Part shown: positions 17,697-26,691 of the stretch, piece after piece
Layout of the letters: each line of letters begins with the position of its first letter
Position numbering within the stretch: position 1 is the stretch's first letter
Origin: Colwellia sp. PAMC 21821
Lineage (GTDB): Bacteria; Pseudomonadota; Gammaproteobacteria; Enterobacterales; Alteromonadaceae
Direction: 5' to 3'
DNA length: 64,000 nt
Assembly: GCF_002077175.1 (NCBI RefSeq)
Contig: NZ_CP014943.1
Span: 4,402,001-4,466,000 of the forward strand
Program-made: the position numbers and the translations under genes
The notes under the pieces: model-generated
What the model saw: the letters and a program-made list of their open reading frames with translations, nothing else
The model's database searches: none
What the model was told of the DNA's origin: nothing

Positions 17697-18431
17697 TTGA
17701 CCATTGAAAATGCAAACTTACTGCTACTTAGCAGCTCTCGTGTTGGTAACACAGAATACTTACACCATGCTTTAGCGATGATAAAAGCAAAACTTGAAGG
17801 TGTGACTGAATTATTGTTTATCCCCTATGCGGGAGTCACATTAAATTATGATGACTATACGGCAAAGGTTCAAAACGCATTAGCTGAAATTGGTATTAAA
17901 GTAACAGGTATCCACCAATATGATGACCCGATCATCGCAATTAACTCGGCAAAAGCCATAGCTGTTGGCGGTGGTAATACTTTTCATTTATTACACCAGT
18001 TATATCAACACAAGTTAATTAAGCCCATTCAGAACAAAGTGGCTAAAGGTACACCTTATATAGGTTGGAGTGCTGGTTCAAATATTGCTGGGCTTACTAT
18101 TCGTACAACCAATGATATGCCAATTATTGAACCGTTGAGCTTTGATGCCTTGCAACTTGTTGAATTTCAGCTGAACCCACATTATACCGATCACAATCCT
18201 GCGGGTCATAATGGGGAAACTCGTGAACAACGTTTGGCTGAGTTTATGGTGCTTAATCCGACGACAGCCATTGTTGCGATTGTGGAAGGTACGGCATTAG
18301 ATATTATGCAAAACTCGATGAAACTTGTTTCAGGTTTACCTGAAAAATTAACTGAAGCGAATGGTTTTCTATTTAAGGCGAGTCAGAAGACAGTTATAAC
18401 GCCTGATGATAACCTAGACTACCTACTGTAA
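17697..18431 (+). CDS. pepE: Peptidase E, alpha-aspartyl dipeptidase
   Basis: The protein matches PepE: IPYAGVTLNYDDYTAK, VGGGNTFHLL, the nucleophile serine in GWSAGSNIAG, TIRTTNDMPI, and the NPHYTDHNPAGHNGETREQR tail with its histidine. It hydrolyses Asp-X dipeptides in the cytoplasm. I chose the TTG at 17697 because AGGTGA (17686-17691) lies five bases upstream. An in-frame GTG at 17688 overlaps that element and would add three residues. About 240 residues is slightly longer than the enteric enzyme. Confidence 0.9.
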   Translation: MTIENANLLLLSSSRVGNTEYLHHALAMIKAKLEGVTELLFIPYAGVTLNYDDYTAKVQNALAEIGIKVTGIHQYDDPIIAINSAKAIAVGGGNTFHLLHQLYQHKLIKPIQNKVAKGTPYIGWSAGSNIAGLTIRTTNDMPIIEPLSFDALQLVEFQLNPHYTDHNPAGHNGETREQRLAEFMVLNPTTAIVAIVEGTALDIMQNSMKLVSGLPEKLTEANGFLFKASQKTVITPDDNLDYLL

Positions 18432-18468
18432 ATTTATTTAACCAACTGTTTTTATATCAATTTACATA

Positions 18469-19146
18469 TTAATATTGCGAAGTTAATAGTGAAATATCTA
18501 TACGCTTCGCCGCGTTAGTAATATCTTTATCAAAAGGTAAAACTGCCAATTTAGGTATTGGTAGTAAGGTAGTTAACTCACTAATATTTTCAGTTAAATA
18601 TGGCATATCTTCTGGGCAATTAGCTATCCAGCCCAAGCATTTCAAGCCATCAGCTATAATAGACTGATAAGTTAATACTGCATGGTTTAAACAACCTAGC
18701 TTCATATTAACGACAAGGATGACATCTTGTTGGCTTGCTTGAACAAACTCGGATAAAAACTTTCCTTGCCCAAGCGGTAAGCGCCAACCACCAGCACCTT
18801 CACATATCACAATGTCAGCCTCTAATACTGTAACATTTTCATAGCCAGCTTGAATATCAGTTAAACCAATAACTTGTTGTAACTGAGCTGCAGCTATATG
18901 TGGGGCAATAGGCTGTTCGAAAGCAATGGGGTTAACTTGAGTAATGGGTTGCTGGCAATTAGATTGCTTAAGTAATAACAAGGCATCTTCGTTTACTAAA
19001 TCATTATTAATGCGTTCGCAACCCGCAGATATCGGTTTATATACCGCCACTTTTTTATTTGTATTAACAAAGGCGTGCGCAAGTGCTTGCGCTGCGTAAG
19101 TTTTCCCCGCGTCTGTGTCGGTGGCGGTAATAAATAATTTCAACAT
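18469..19146 (-). CDS. bioD: Dethiobiotin synthetase
   Basis: The 225-residue enzyme carboxylates 7,8-diaminopelargonate to dethiobiotin with ATP. The P-loop TATDTDAGKTYAAQA starts at residue 7. Further motifs are KPISAGCE and EGAGGWRLPL. It is the last gene of the leftward bioBFCD operon, 55 bases after bioC. The order bioB-F-C-D with a divergent bioA is the classic gammaproteobacterial layout. Confidence 0.95.
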   Translation of the reverse strand: MLKLFITATDTDAGKTYAAQALAHAFVNTNKKVAVYKPISAGCERINNDLVNEDALLLLKQSNCQQPITQVNPIAFEQPIAPHIAAAQLQQVIGLTDIQAGYENVTVLEADIVICEGAGGWRLPLGQGKFLSEFVQASQQDVILVVNMKLGCLNHAVLTYQSIIADGLKCLGWIANCPEDMPYLTENISELTTLLPIPKLAVLPFDKDITNAAKRIDISLLTSQY

Positions 19147-19201
19147 AACAGCTGACTCTTTAAATTAGTAACGAATTCTGCAACGATTAAATTTTAAAAG
19201 C

Positions 19202-19987
19202 TTAATCGTTTAACTTCACAATAAGGCCTGAAAAAGCTTTATAAGTTGCCGGGTATATACCACTTGGCTCTATAAAGTCTTGATAGCTTTTAGTCATTTT
19301 TTGCCACTTATCTTTACCCGCAAGCCCTTTGGCCTGCTTTTTAGGTACATGATTCGCACCCAGGCTTTTCAATTCATGTGCTAAATGTAAAACATTTTCA
19401 TATTCTAATACTATATCTTGCTGTTTAAAATCCAATAGCTTGCGATCAGTGCCGTCAAATAATGGTCTAATATCAGTTTCTGCTTTAAAGTCGATTACGT
19501 GTTGGTCATTATCAACTTGTGCCCAAGCAGACTTTAATTCAAATAAAGTGCCATCAATTAAAGTACTAAAAACAAACAGGCCACCGGGTTTTAATACTCG
19601 AATGACTTCATTTAGCACTAAATCTAGTGGGTCACACCACTGGATCATAAGATTGGAATAAACTAAATCGATACTGTTATCTTGTAATGGAATTTTATAT
19701 GCGTCGGCTTCTAGCCAATGAATGCTTTTATTACGATTATCTTTAGAAAAATTTAGCATTTTTTTCGATATATCTACACCAATAACTTGTTGATAACGAC
19801 TTGCCAAAAGGTCGGTAAAAAAACCAGTACCCGCACCCAAATCTAACGCAGTTAAATCATTGCGATTAGGTAACCAAGGCATTAAATGCTTACCACAATA
19901 GCGTTGTAAACGCGCTGAAATGTCATAAGAAGTACTAGCTGAGCCAAATGATCTCGCTATCTTAAAACGGTTAGTCTTTTCAGACAT
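19202..19987 (-). CDS. bioC: Malonyl-ACP O-methyltransferase
   Basis: This SAM-dependent methyltransferase (261 residues) starts pimelate synthesis by methylating malonyl-ACP so that fatty-acid enzymes can extend it. The SAM motif is ALDLGAGTGFFTDLLA, followed by VIGVDISKKML and DLVYSNLMIQW. The start codon overlaps the last base of bioF. The BioH esterase that removes the methyl group is not in the window. Confidence 0.93.
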   Translation of the reverse strand: MSEKTNRFKIARSFGSASTSYDISARLQRYCGKHLMPWLPNRNDLTALDLGAGTGFFTDLLASRYQQVIGVDISKKMLNFSKDNRNKSIHWLEADAYKIPLQDNSIDLVYSNLMIQWCDPLDLVLNEVIRVLKPGGLFVFSTLIDGTLFELKSAWAQVDNDQHVIDFKAETDIRPLFDGTDRKLLDFKQQDIVLEYENVLHLAHELKSLGANHVPKKQAKGLAGKDKWQKMTKSYQDFIEPSGIYPATYKAFSGLIVKLND

Positions 19988-21150
19988 TATGCTATAACCT
20001 CATTGATACAATTAGCTAAGTAATTGATATCTTTAATTTCATGTTTCGATGTTACGGTTACGCGTAACCTCGAACTATTATTTGGAACAGTAGGAGGACG
20101 GATGGCACTGAGCCAAATACCCTTATCTCGTAATTTTTGACACACAGCAAGTGTTGCAACTTCATCGCCAATAACGATGGCATGAATTGAAGATGCATTT
20201 TTAATTAATTGTACTTTATTGCTGAGTTTTGACGCAAGTAATTGACTCAATTCTGTAATTTTTTCGCGTCGCCAATGCTCACGTTGAATGATTTCAATAC
20301 TCTTTTTTGTTGCCCAAGCTAATGCCGGAGAAATAGCCGTGGAATATATATAATGCCGAGAAAAATTAACTAAATAATCAGCGAGTAATTCATCACAAGC
20401 CACAAAGGCTCCGCTGGTGGCAATACTTTTGCCAAAGGTTGCCATAATCACGTCCACTTCTGCAACGCTACTACTTCCTTCACCTTTATTACCTACAACG
20501 CCGATACTGTGGGCGTCATCTAAATATAATAAGGCTTGGTGTTGCTGTGCTATTTTAGATAATTGTTCTACGTCGGCCTGATCGCCGTCCATACTAAAAA
20601 CGCCTTCAGAGACAATAACCTTGTTTAACTCGTGACCCGTATTAATGGCTGCTTGTTGGCTTTGTGATAAAAATCTTTGTAGTTGTGCAGTATCGTTATG
20701 TAAAAAGCGTTTTACTTTAGCATTACTTGATAAAGCACCATCTATTAATGACGCATGACTAAGTTTATCTAAATAAAGTTGGCAACTCTCATGCCCTAAT
20801 GCGTGCATTAGCGCGTTATTGGCCGAAAATCCGCTAGCAAATAACAAACATTTGGGCTTGTTTAACCAATCACAAATGTCATTTTCTAATGCTTGATGTG
20901 CATAAGAATAGCCAGTAATTAAACTAGAACCGCTAGCGCATGTGCCAAATCTCTCAGCCCCTGCTAACAATGCTTGGTTAATTTCTGGATGGTGATTTAA
21001 ACCGAGATAGTCGTTAGAAGAAAAGTTTAAGTAACTTTTATCGTCGATTTTAACATAACGACCATTTTGCTCAGCAACACATTGTCGCACACGATAACGT
21101 GTGCGCTGTTTTTGTTGTGCAATATTTGCGGATAAAAAATCAAACGCCAT
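19987..21150 (-). CDS. bioF: 8-amino-7-oxononanoate synthase
   Basis: The 387-residue PLP enzyme condenses pimeloyl thioester with alanine. Visible motifs are FSSNDYLGLNHHP, GSGSS-type substrate loop (TCASGSSLITGY), LYLDDAHSIGVVG, and the PLP lysine in MATFGKSIATSGAF. It follows bioB by five bases and overlaps bioC by one, so all three should be translated from one message. Confidence 0.95.
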   Translation of the reverse strand: MAFDFLSANIAQQKQRTRYRVRQCVAEQNGRYVKIDDKSYLNFSSNDYLGLNHHPEINQALLAGAERFGTCASGSSLITGYSYAHQALENDICDWLNKPKCLLFASGFSANNALMHALGHESCQLYLDKLSHASLIDGALSSNAKVKRFLHNDTAQLQRFLSQSQQAAINTGHELNKVIVSEGVFSMDGDQADVEQLSKIAQQHQALLYLDDAHSIGVVGNKGEGSSSVAEVDVIMATFGKSIATSGAFVACDELLADYLVNFSRHYIYSTAISPALAWATKKSIEIIQREHWRREKITELSQLLASKLSNKVQLIKNASSIHAIVIGDEVATLAVCQKLRDKGIWLSAIRPPTVPNNSSRLRVTVTSKHEIKDINYLANCINEVIA

Positions 21151-21155
21151 AAAGG

Positions 21156-22259
21156 TTAGTTTACGGCGTTATAAAATAGATCACTATTTTGTTGATCAAC
21201 AACAGCTGTTTTAATTTTTGCTTCGTCTACTTCTGAACTCGCAATAGTTTCGGTATTAATACCTAAACGATCAAACAACATCATGTCTTTATTTGCTTCA
21301 GGATTACCCGTAGTCAATAATTTACAACCGTAAAATATTGAGTTGGCACCGGCTAAGAAGCACATTGCTTGCATTTGTTCATTCATCGCATCACGACCTG
21401 CTGATAAACGTACATGACTTTTTGGCATCATAATACGTGCAACCGCAATACAGCGGATAAATTCAAAATGATCTAAATCATCAACGTCAGACAACGGCGT
21501 ACCTTCAATTTTAACCAGCATATTGATCGGCACACTTTCTGGTTGTGGTGAAAGGTTGGCAAGTTGTGCTAATAATGACGCTCGGTCTTTACTTTCTTCA
21601 CCTAAACCAACAATACCGCCACTACATACTTTCATACCAGAACTTCGTACATTGGTTAAAGTGTCTAATCTATCTTGATAAGTACGAGTGGTGATAATTT
21701 GATTATAATGCTCTGGCGAAGTATCTAAATTATGGTTGTAATAGTCTAAACCGGCACCTTGCAGTTCATCCGCTTGATCCGCAGATAACATCCCTAATGT
21801 CATACAGGTTTCTAGCCCTAAAGCTTTAACACCTTTAACCATTTCCACTACTGCAGGCATATCTCTTGCTTTAGGGTTACGCCATCCAGCGCCCATACAA
21901 AAACGAGTTGAACCTTGATCTTTAGCCACTTGCGCTGCTTCAAGCACTTTTTGAACTTCCATCAAACGTTCTTTATCGATGTCAGTTTTATAGCGTGAGC
22001 TTTGCGAGCAGTATTTACAATCTTCAGGGCATGCGCCAGTTTTAATTGATAATAAAGTGCTGACTTGGACTTCATTTGGATTAAAGTTTGCTCGGTGAAT
22101 AACTTGCGCCTTAAACATCAAATCATTAAATGGCATGTCAAACAATGCTTTAACTTCTTCTGCTTGCCAGTTATGGCGAGCTTCACTGCTACTTTGGTTG
22201 ATATTATTAGCGGCAGTAGTAGACCTAGATTCACTTACTGCTGATGTTTGTTGTGTCAT
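21156..22259 (-). CDS. bioB: Biotin synthase
   Basis: This radical SAM enzyme (367 residues) inserts sulfur into dethiobiotin. The SAM cluster cysteines are C77, C81 and C84 ([12 protein letters not shown]). The [2Fe-2S]-type residues lie in [17 protein letters not shown] and RLSAGRD. It has an extra 25-30 residues at the N-terminus, rich in Ser/Thr/Asn, compared with the usual family start. It is the first gene of the leftward operon and faces bioA. Confidence 0.95.
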   Translation of the reverse strand: MTQQTSAVSESRSTTAANNINQSSSEARHNWQAEEVKALFDMPFNDLMFKAQVIHRANFNPNEVQVSTLLSIKTGACPEDCKYCSQSSRYKTDIDKERLMEVQKVLEAAQVAKDQGSTRFCMGAGWRNPKARDMPAVVEMVKGVKALGLETCMTLGMLSADQADELQGAGLDYYNHNLDTSPEHYNQIITTRTYQDRLDTLTNVRSSGMKVCSGGIVGLGEESKDRASLLAQLANLSPQPESVPINMLVKIEGTPLSDVDDLDHFEFIRCIAVARIMMPKSHVRLSAGRDAMNEQMQAMCFLAGANSIFYGCKLLTTGNPEANKDMMLFDRLGINTETIASSEVDEAKIKTAVVDQQNSDLFYNAVN

Positions 22260-22289
22260 AGTTATTCACTCGTTTTGAAATTGCATCTA

Positions 22290-22318
22290 GTATTATTAAC
22301 GGGTAGTCTATGCGTCAA
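22290..22318 (-). promoter_or_regulatory. Predicted bioB promoter
   Basis: On the minus strand a -35 TTGACG (22313-22318) and a -10 TAATAC (22290-22295) are separated by 17 bases, placing a start about 25 bases before the bioB ATG. A second AGTTGACA copy lies 13 bases further upstream. I could not make a convincing BirA operator out of the region. Confidence 0.5.
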
Positions 22319-22358
22319 CTGCAAGATGTCAACTAATTTACTTAACCAAGCCTTACAT

Positions 22359-23663
22359 ATGAACAAAAAACAAACAGAAAGTCTAGAATTTGATAAAAAC
22401 CATGTATGGCATCCCTATACTTCGATGTCTAAGCCATTACCATCCTATTTGGTAGAGTCTGCCGAAGGCGTCTATATTAACTTGGCGAGTGGCGAGAAAC
22501 TTGTTGATGGCATGTCATCTTGGTGGTCTGTACTGCACGGTTATAATCATCCTGAATTAAATCAGGCGTTAATTAAGCAAACCGAAAAATTTGCTCATGT
22601 TATGTTTGGTGGTTTAACACACGAACCTGCCATTACCCTCGCCCAAACATTAATTGAGCTTACGCCTAAAGGCTTAAATAAAGTATTTTTGAGTGACAGT
22701 GGCTCAGTGTCAGTTGAAGTGGCGTTAAAAATGTCACTACAGTACTGGCACAGTAAAAATAAGCCTGAAAAGCATAAAATCCTGACCGTAAGAAATGGTT
22801 ATCATGGTGATACATTTGCTGCTATGTCGGTATGCGACCCAGTTAATGGCATGCATCAGTTGTTTGAACCTGTTTTAATGAAAAATTTATTCGCTCCAGC
22901 GCCTAAAACCACTTTTGATCAAGCATGGGATGCGTCTGACGTTGATGAATTATCGGCAATGTTTGCTAAACATCATCAGGAAATAGCCGCATTTATTATA
23001 GAACCTATAGTACAAGGTGCTGGAGGTATGCGCTTGTATCACCCTAATTATTTAAAAACCTGCCGAGCACTTTGTAACCAATATAACGTTTTGTTGATTG
23101 CTGATGAAATCGCTACAGGACTAGGGCGAACCGGTAAGTTGTTTGCCTGCGAATGGGCAGATATTAGCCCTGATATTATCTGCTTAGGAAAAACCTTAAC
23201 GGGTGGCTACATGACACTAGCAGCAACTTTATGTACTGATGAAATAGCCAACTCCATTAGTGATGGCGAAGCAGGTTGCTTCATGCATGGCCCGACTTTT
23301 ATGGGAAATCCACTAGCCTGTGCGGTTGCAAATGCGAGTTTAAAAATATTAAAACGAAATGAATGGCAAAAACAAATAGCTGATATTGAATGCATTTTAA
23401 AAGATGAATTAATGCCATTAATAGATCACCCAAGAGTGGCAGATATAAGAGTATTAGGTGGAATTGGTGTCGTTGAAGCAACTGAATATGTTGAGATGGC
23501 GGTAATACAGAAGCGGTTTGTTGAATTAGGCGTTTGGATACGCCCTTTTGGACAACTTATCTATATTATGCCGCCATTTATCAGCAACAAAGCGCAACTG
23601 AGTTTACTGATAAAGGCGATAAGCACCGTATTAGATGAGGATAATTGTTATAAACGAGATTAA
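22359..23663 (+). CDS. bioA: Adenosylmethionine-8-amino-7-oxononanoate aminotransferase
   Basis: BioA transfers an amino group from SAM to KAPA, giving 7,8-diaminopelargonate, with PLP. Motifs include HVWHPYTSM, SSWWSVLHGYNHP, NGYHGDTFAAMSV, the aspartate in LLIADEIATGLGRTG, and the PLP lysine in CLGKTLTGG. I chose the ATG at 22359 (MNKKQTESLEF), giving 434 residues, close to the family's usual length. The frame stays open back to 22248, but that extension overlaps bioB and would cover its promoter. An in-frame ATG at 22326 is also possible. A weak inverted repeat covers the stop (23655-23683). Confidence 0.93.
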   Translation: MNKKQTESLEFDKNHVWHPYTSMSKPLPSYLVESAEGVYINLASGEKLVDGMSSWWSVLHGYNHPELNQALIKQTEKFAHVMFGGLTHEPAITLAQTLIELTPKGLNKVFLSDSGSVSVEVALKMSLQYWHSKNKPEKHKILTVRNGYHGDTFAAMSVCDPVNGMHQLFEPVLMKNLFAPAPKTTFDQAWDASDVDELSAMFAKHHQEIAAFIIEPIVQGAGGMRLYHPNYLKTCRALCNQYNVLLIADEIATGLGRTGKLFACEWADISPDIICLGKTLTGGYMTLAATLCTDEIANSISDGEAGCFMHGPTFMGNPLACAVANASLKILKRNEWQKQIADIECILKDELMPLIDHPRVADIRVLGGIGVVEATEYVEMAVIQKRFVELGVWIRPFGQLIYIMPPFISNKAQLSLLIKAISTVLDEDNCYKRD

Positions 23664-23708
23664 ATAAATAGCATTTAATCTCGAGTTATTGTTCTTAAAA
23701 TAAGAATA

Positions 23709-24086
23709 TTAGACAATTTTAGCTTCTGAAATTTGAACCAATATAAAGCTCACCCAAGCGATGGTGATCACTAGTAATAATAATATATTAAAGTGCTTAC
23801 TATCGCTTTTACGGCGGCTACGATATTTATCAAGTATTAAACAAAAATAACTGCTTAATGCACTTAGCCATAATACTATATACAAATACCCCGTTAATGG
23901 TGTCAGCCAAAATTTTCTAATTTCAATATTATGATAGCGTAATATCCCATAATCAGCCTCCGGTGCAGCATAATAAGAGACAATTAAAGCAACAACGAAC
24001 AACCCCCACCCCACAATAGCTAAAACCCTTAACAAATAAGTCCATAAATCAGCAGTATTCCTACGCTCTTTTCTCGTATTTTTCAT
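23709..24086 (-). CDS. Hypothetical inner-membrane protein
   Basis: The 125-residue protein has a basic N-terminus and three hydrophobic segments: [41 protein letters not shown] and [18 protein letters not shown] positive loop ([12 protein letters not shown]) lies between the second and third. I recognise no family. It is transcribed away from asnS and converges on bioA. Confidence 0.65.
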   Translation of the reverse strand: MKNTRKERRNTADLWTYLLRVLAIVGWGLFVVALIVSYYAAPEADYGILRYHNIEIRKFWLTPLTGYLYIVLWLSALSSYFCLILDKYRSRRKSDSKHFNILLLLVITIAWVSFILVQISEAKIV

Positions 24087-24230
24087 ACTTCATACCGCCT
24101 TTTATCTCTAATTGTATTTTTTCTTTTTATAAAGACAAGATTTAGCAATTATTACTTGTTAAACCTTACAAGCAAGGTAACATATCAATCCTTAAAATTA
24201 GAGAACATTTTTGACAAAAAAGAGGTTTTA

Positions 24231-25631
24231 ATGTCAGTCATTGCAATTACTGATATCTTGGCAGGAAAATATCCTGTTAATGAATCAATTACTATCCATG
24301 GTTGGATCCGCACCCGTCGTGATTCTAAAGCAGGTATTTCATTTTTAGCGGTTCATGACGGTTCATGTTTCGACGCTATTCAAGCAATTGCTCCTAACAA
24401 CTTGGATAATTATCAGACTGATATATTAAAACTTACGACAGGTGCTGCAGTAAAAGTTACCGGTATTTTGGTTGAGTCACCAGGTCAAGGTCAGTCGTTT
24501 GAGTTACAAGCAGAGCAAGTTGAAGTATTAGGTTTAGTAGAAGACCCTGATACTTACCCTATGGCAGCAAAACGTCATAGTATTGAATTTTTACGTGAAC
24601 AAGCACATTTACGTCCGCGCACTAATATTGGCGGAGCAGTAACACGCGTTCGAAATACTTTGGCACAAGCAGTACATCGCTTTTTACATAGCAAAGGTTA
24701 CTTTTGGATCAGCACACCGTTAATTACCGGTAGTGACTGTGAAGGCGCTGGCGAAATGTTCCGTGTTAGTACCCTTGATATGGAAAACTTGCCATTAAAT
24801 GATCAAGGCAAAGTTGATTACAGCCAAGACTTTTTTGGTAAAGAAACATTTTTAACTGTTTCTGGTCAATTGAATGTGGAAACCTATTGTTGTGCCCTTT
24901 CTAAGGTATACACTTTTGGACCAACTTTCCGTGCTGAGAATTCAAATACTACCCGTCATTTAGCGGAGTTTTGGATGATTGAGCCGGAAATCGCTTTTGC
25001 CGATCTATCTGATGCTGCTGATCTTGCTGAAGAAATGTTAAAATATGTTTTTCAAGCCGTGCTTGATGAGCGTGCTGATGACATGGCATTTTTCCAACAG
25101 CGTGTCGATAAAACAGTGGTAGATAGATTAAACTCTGTGATCAACAACGACTTTGTTCGTTTAGACTACACAGACGCGATCACTATTTTAGAAAACTGTG
25201 GTAAAAAGTTTGAAAACAAAGTGGCTTGGGGTGTTGACTTAAACTCAGAGCACGAACGTTACTTAGCTGAAGAACATTTCAATGGCCCGGTAGTTTTACA
25301 AAACTATCCGAAAGATATTAAATCTTTCTACATGCGTTTAAATGATGACGGTAAAACGGTTGCTGCGATGGACATTTTAGCACCAGGCATCGGCGAAATT
25401 ATTGGTGGTAGCCAGCGTGAAGAACGTTTAGATGTTTTAGATAAACGTTTAGCAGAAATGAACTTAGATCCTGCAGATTACAGTTGGTATCGTGATTTAC
25501 GCCGTTACGGCACTGTTCCACATTCAGGTTTTGGTTTAGGTTTTGAACGTTTGGTTGCTTATGCGACTGGCATGCAAAATGTTCGTGACGTGATCCCTTT
25601 CCCAAGAACGCCAAATAATGCATCATTCTAA
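24231..25631 (+). CDS. asnS: Asparaginyl-tRNA synthetase
   Basis: This class II aminoacyl-tRNA synthetase of 466 residues equals E. coli AsnS in length and aligns throughout. The N-terminal OB-fold anticodon domain has [19 protein letters not shown]. Motif 2 is [17 protein letters not shown] and motif 3 is [12 protein letters not shown]. The frame is open 25 codons further upstream, but I chose the ATG at 24231 because AGAGG lies five bases upstream and the protein start MSVIAITD matches the family. A strong terminator follows. Confidence 0.97.
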   Translation: MSVIAITDILAGKYPVNESITIHGWIRTRRDSKAGISFLAVHDGSCFDAIQAIAPNNLDNYQTDILKLTTGAAVKVTGILVESPGQGQSFELQAEQVEVLGLVEDPDTYPMAAKRHSIEFLREQAHLRPRTNIGGAVTRVRNTLAQAVHRFLHSKGYFWISTPLITGSDCEGAGEMFRVSTLDMENLPLNDQGKVDYSQDFFGKETFLTVSGQLNVETYCCALSKVYTFGPTFRAENSNTTRHLAEFWMIEPEIAFADLSDAADLAEEMLKYVFQAVLDERADDMAFFQQRVDKTVVDRLNSVINNDFVRLDYTDAITILENCGKKFENKVAWGVDLNSEHERYLAEEHFNGPVVLQNYPKDIKSFYMRLNDDGKTVAAMDILAPGIGEIIGGSQREERLDVLDKRLAEMNLDPADYSWYRDLRRYGTVPHSGFGLGFERLVAYATGMQNVRDVIPFPRTPNNASF

Positions 25632-25666
25632 ATTAGCGTAAAGCTAAATAGGTATCGCATAAAATA

Positions 25667-25690
25667 AAAAACCCTCAGCCGAGGGTTTTT
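25667..25690 (+). terminator. Rho-independent terminator of asnS
   Basis: AAAAACCCTC pairs with GAGGGTTTTT around an AGCC loop, with a T-tract continuing. It lies 36 bases past the asnS stop. Confidence 0.9.
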
Positions 25691-25781
25691 TATTAAGTGA
25701 AAATTGATGAACCTAAACGGGTAAAGTAAAATTTTAAAATAGTTTTACCAATTTGATGGGCTATTACTCGTGCTTTGTAAG

Positions 25782-26330
25782 TTAAAAGTAACTTACGTAC
25801 TCTTCAAGCCCTTTACTACTTTTCAATGGCAACTCTTTAGACTCTTCACCAATATATAAGAAACCAACAATTTCCTCATGAAGTTCAATATTTAAGCGTT
25901 CTTTCACTAATGGATGATAGCTCATTTCACCGGTGCGCCAGACCGAGCCTAAATCTAAACATGTTGCTGCCATCTGCATTGCATGCACTGCGCACCCTGC
26001 CGCTATTAACTGTTCTTGCTTAGGTACCTTAACGTGCTGATGAAACTTAGTACTAATAACAATAATTAAAGGCGCGCGAAAAGGCATTTTAGCGGCTTTT
26101 TCTATTTTAGCTTCATCACCACCGTCACTGATCGTTGCAGACTTAAACGCCTTACTTAACTTGGTCAAGCTTTCGTCTTTTACTACGGTAAATCGCCAAG
26201 GTGTTAAACCTGCATGGTCAGGTACACGCATACCCGCTTTGAGAATATTATCAATGATCTCTTGATCAGGTGTATTACCGTGCAAATGAGGATTAGACTG
26301 ACGAGTATGTAAAAACTCTAATACATTCAT
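25782..26330 (-). CDS. ydjA: YdjA-type nitroreductase
   Basis: The 182-residue FMN-dependent nitroreductase aligns with E. coli YdjA. It shares the N-terminal RQSNPHL segment, GMRVPDHAGLTPWRF, KMPFRAPLIIVIS, EQLIAAGCAVHAMQMAA, WRTGE and VGFLYIGEE. Family members reduce nitro compounds or enones with NAD(P)H as dimers; the natural substrate is unknown. It stands alone, converging on asnS. Confidence 0.92.
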   Translation of the reverse strand: MNVLEFLHTRQSNPHLHGNTPDQEIIDNILKAGMRVPDHAGLTPWRFTVVKDESLTKLSKAFKSATISDGGDEAKIEKAAKMPFRAPLIIVISTKFHQHVKVPKQEQLIAAGCAVHAMQMAATCLDLGSVWRTGEMSYHPLVKERLNIELHEEIVGFLYIGEESKELPLKSSKGLEEYVSYF

Positions 26331-26691
26331 AAAATTGTAAATTCCTTTAGTTTAATATCCTTAGGGCCAAAAACGAACTGATGAATATAGCGGTCAAATA
26401 TACTGAGTTTTACAAGTCAAAAATCACAGTAATATAGATGCTATCTGTTTGTTATCATATAGATTAAATAACTTTTGTCATTAATTAATATGACTTTACT
26501 CTTTTTATTGCCTTTATATACATCGCTATTATAAAAATAGCGTAAATATATAGATAATAGAACGTGCGAGTGGATAAATGCTTTCAATTTAACTTACTGA
26601 CAAAAATAGTTACATTTACGACTATTTAAGCGCGTCAAATTTAAGTAGCATATGGCTATCAAAAACAAAAAAAGCTTGTAGACAACGTTTT
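26331..26691. other. Divergent upstream region of ydjA and sppA
   Basis: These 361 AT-rich bases should hold both promoters. I see no gene. A perfect short inverted repeat, CGCTATT/AATAGCG with a 5-base loop, lies at 26524-26542 and could be an operator or small hairpin. Confidence 0.5.

Noticed and set aside
22248..22358. Upstream extension of bioA overlapping the bioB start
   Set aside because: It has no family similarity, would cover the bioB promoter and makes BioA longer than usual. The later ATG at 22359 fits better.
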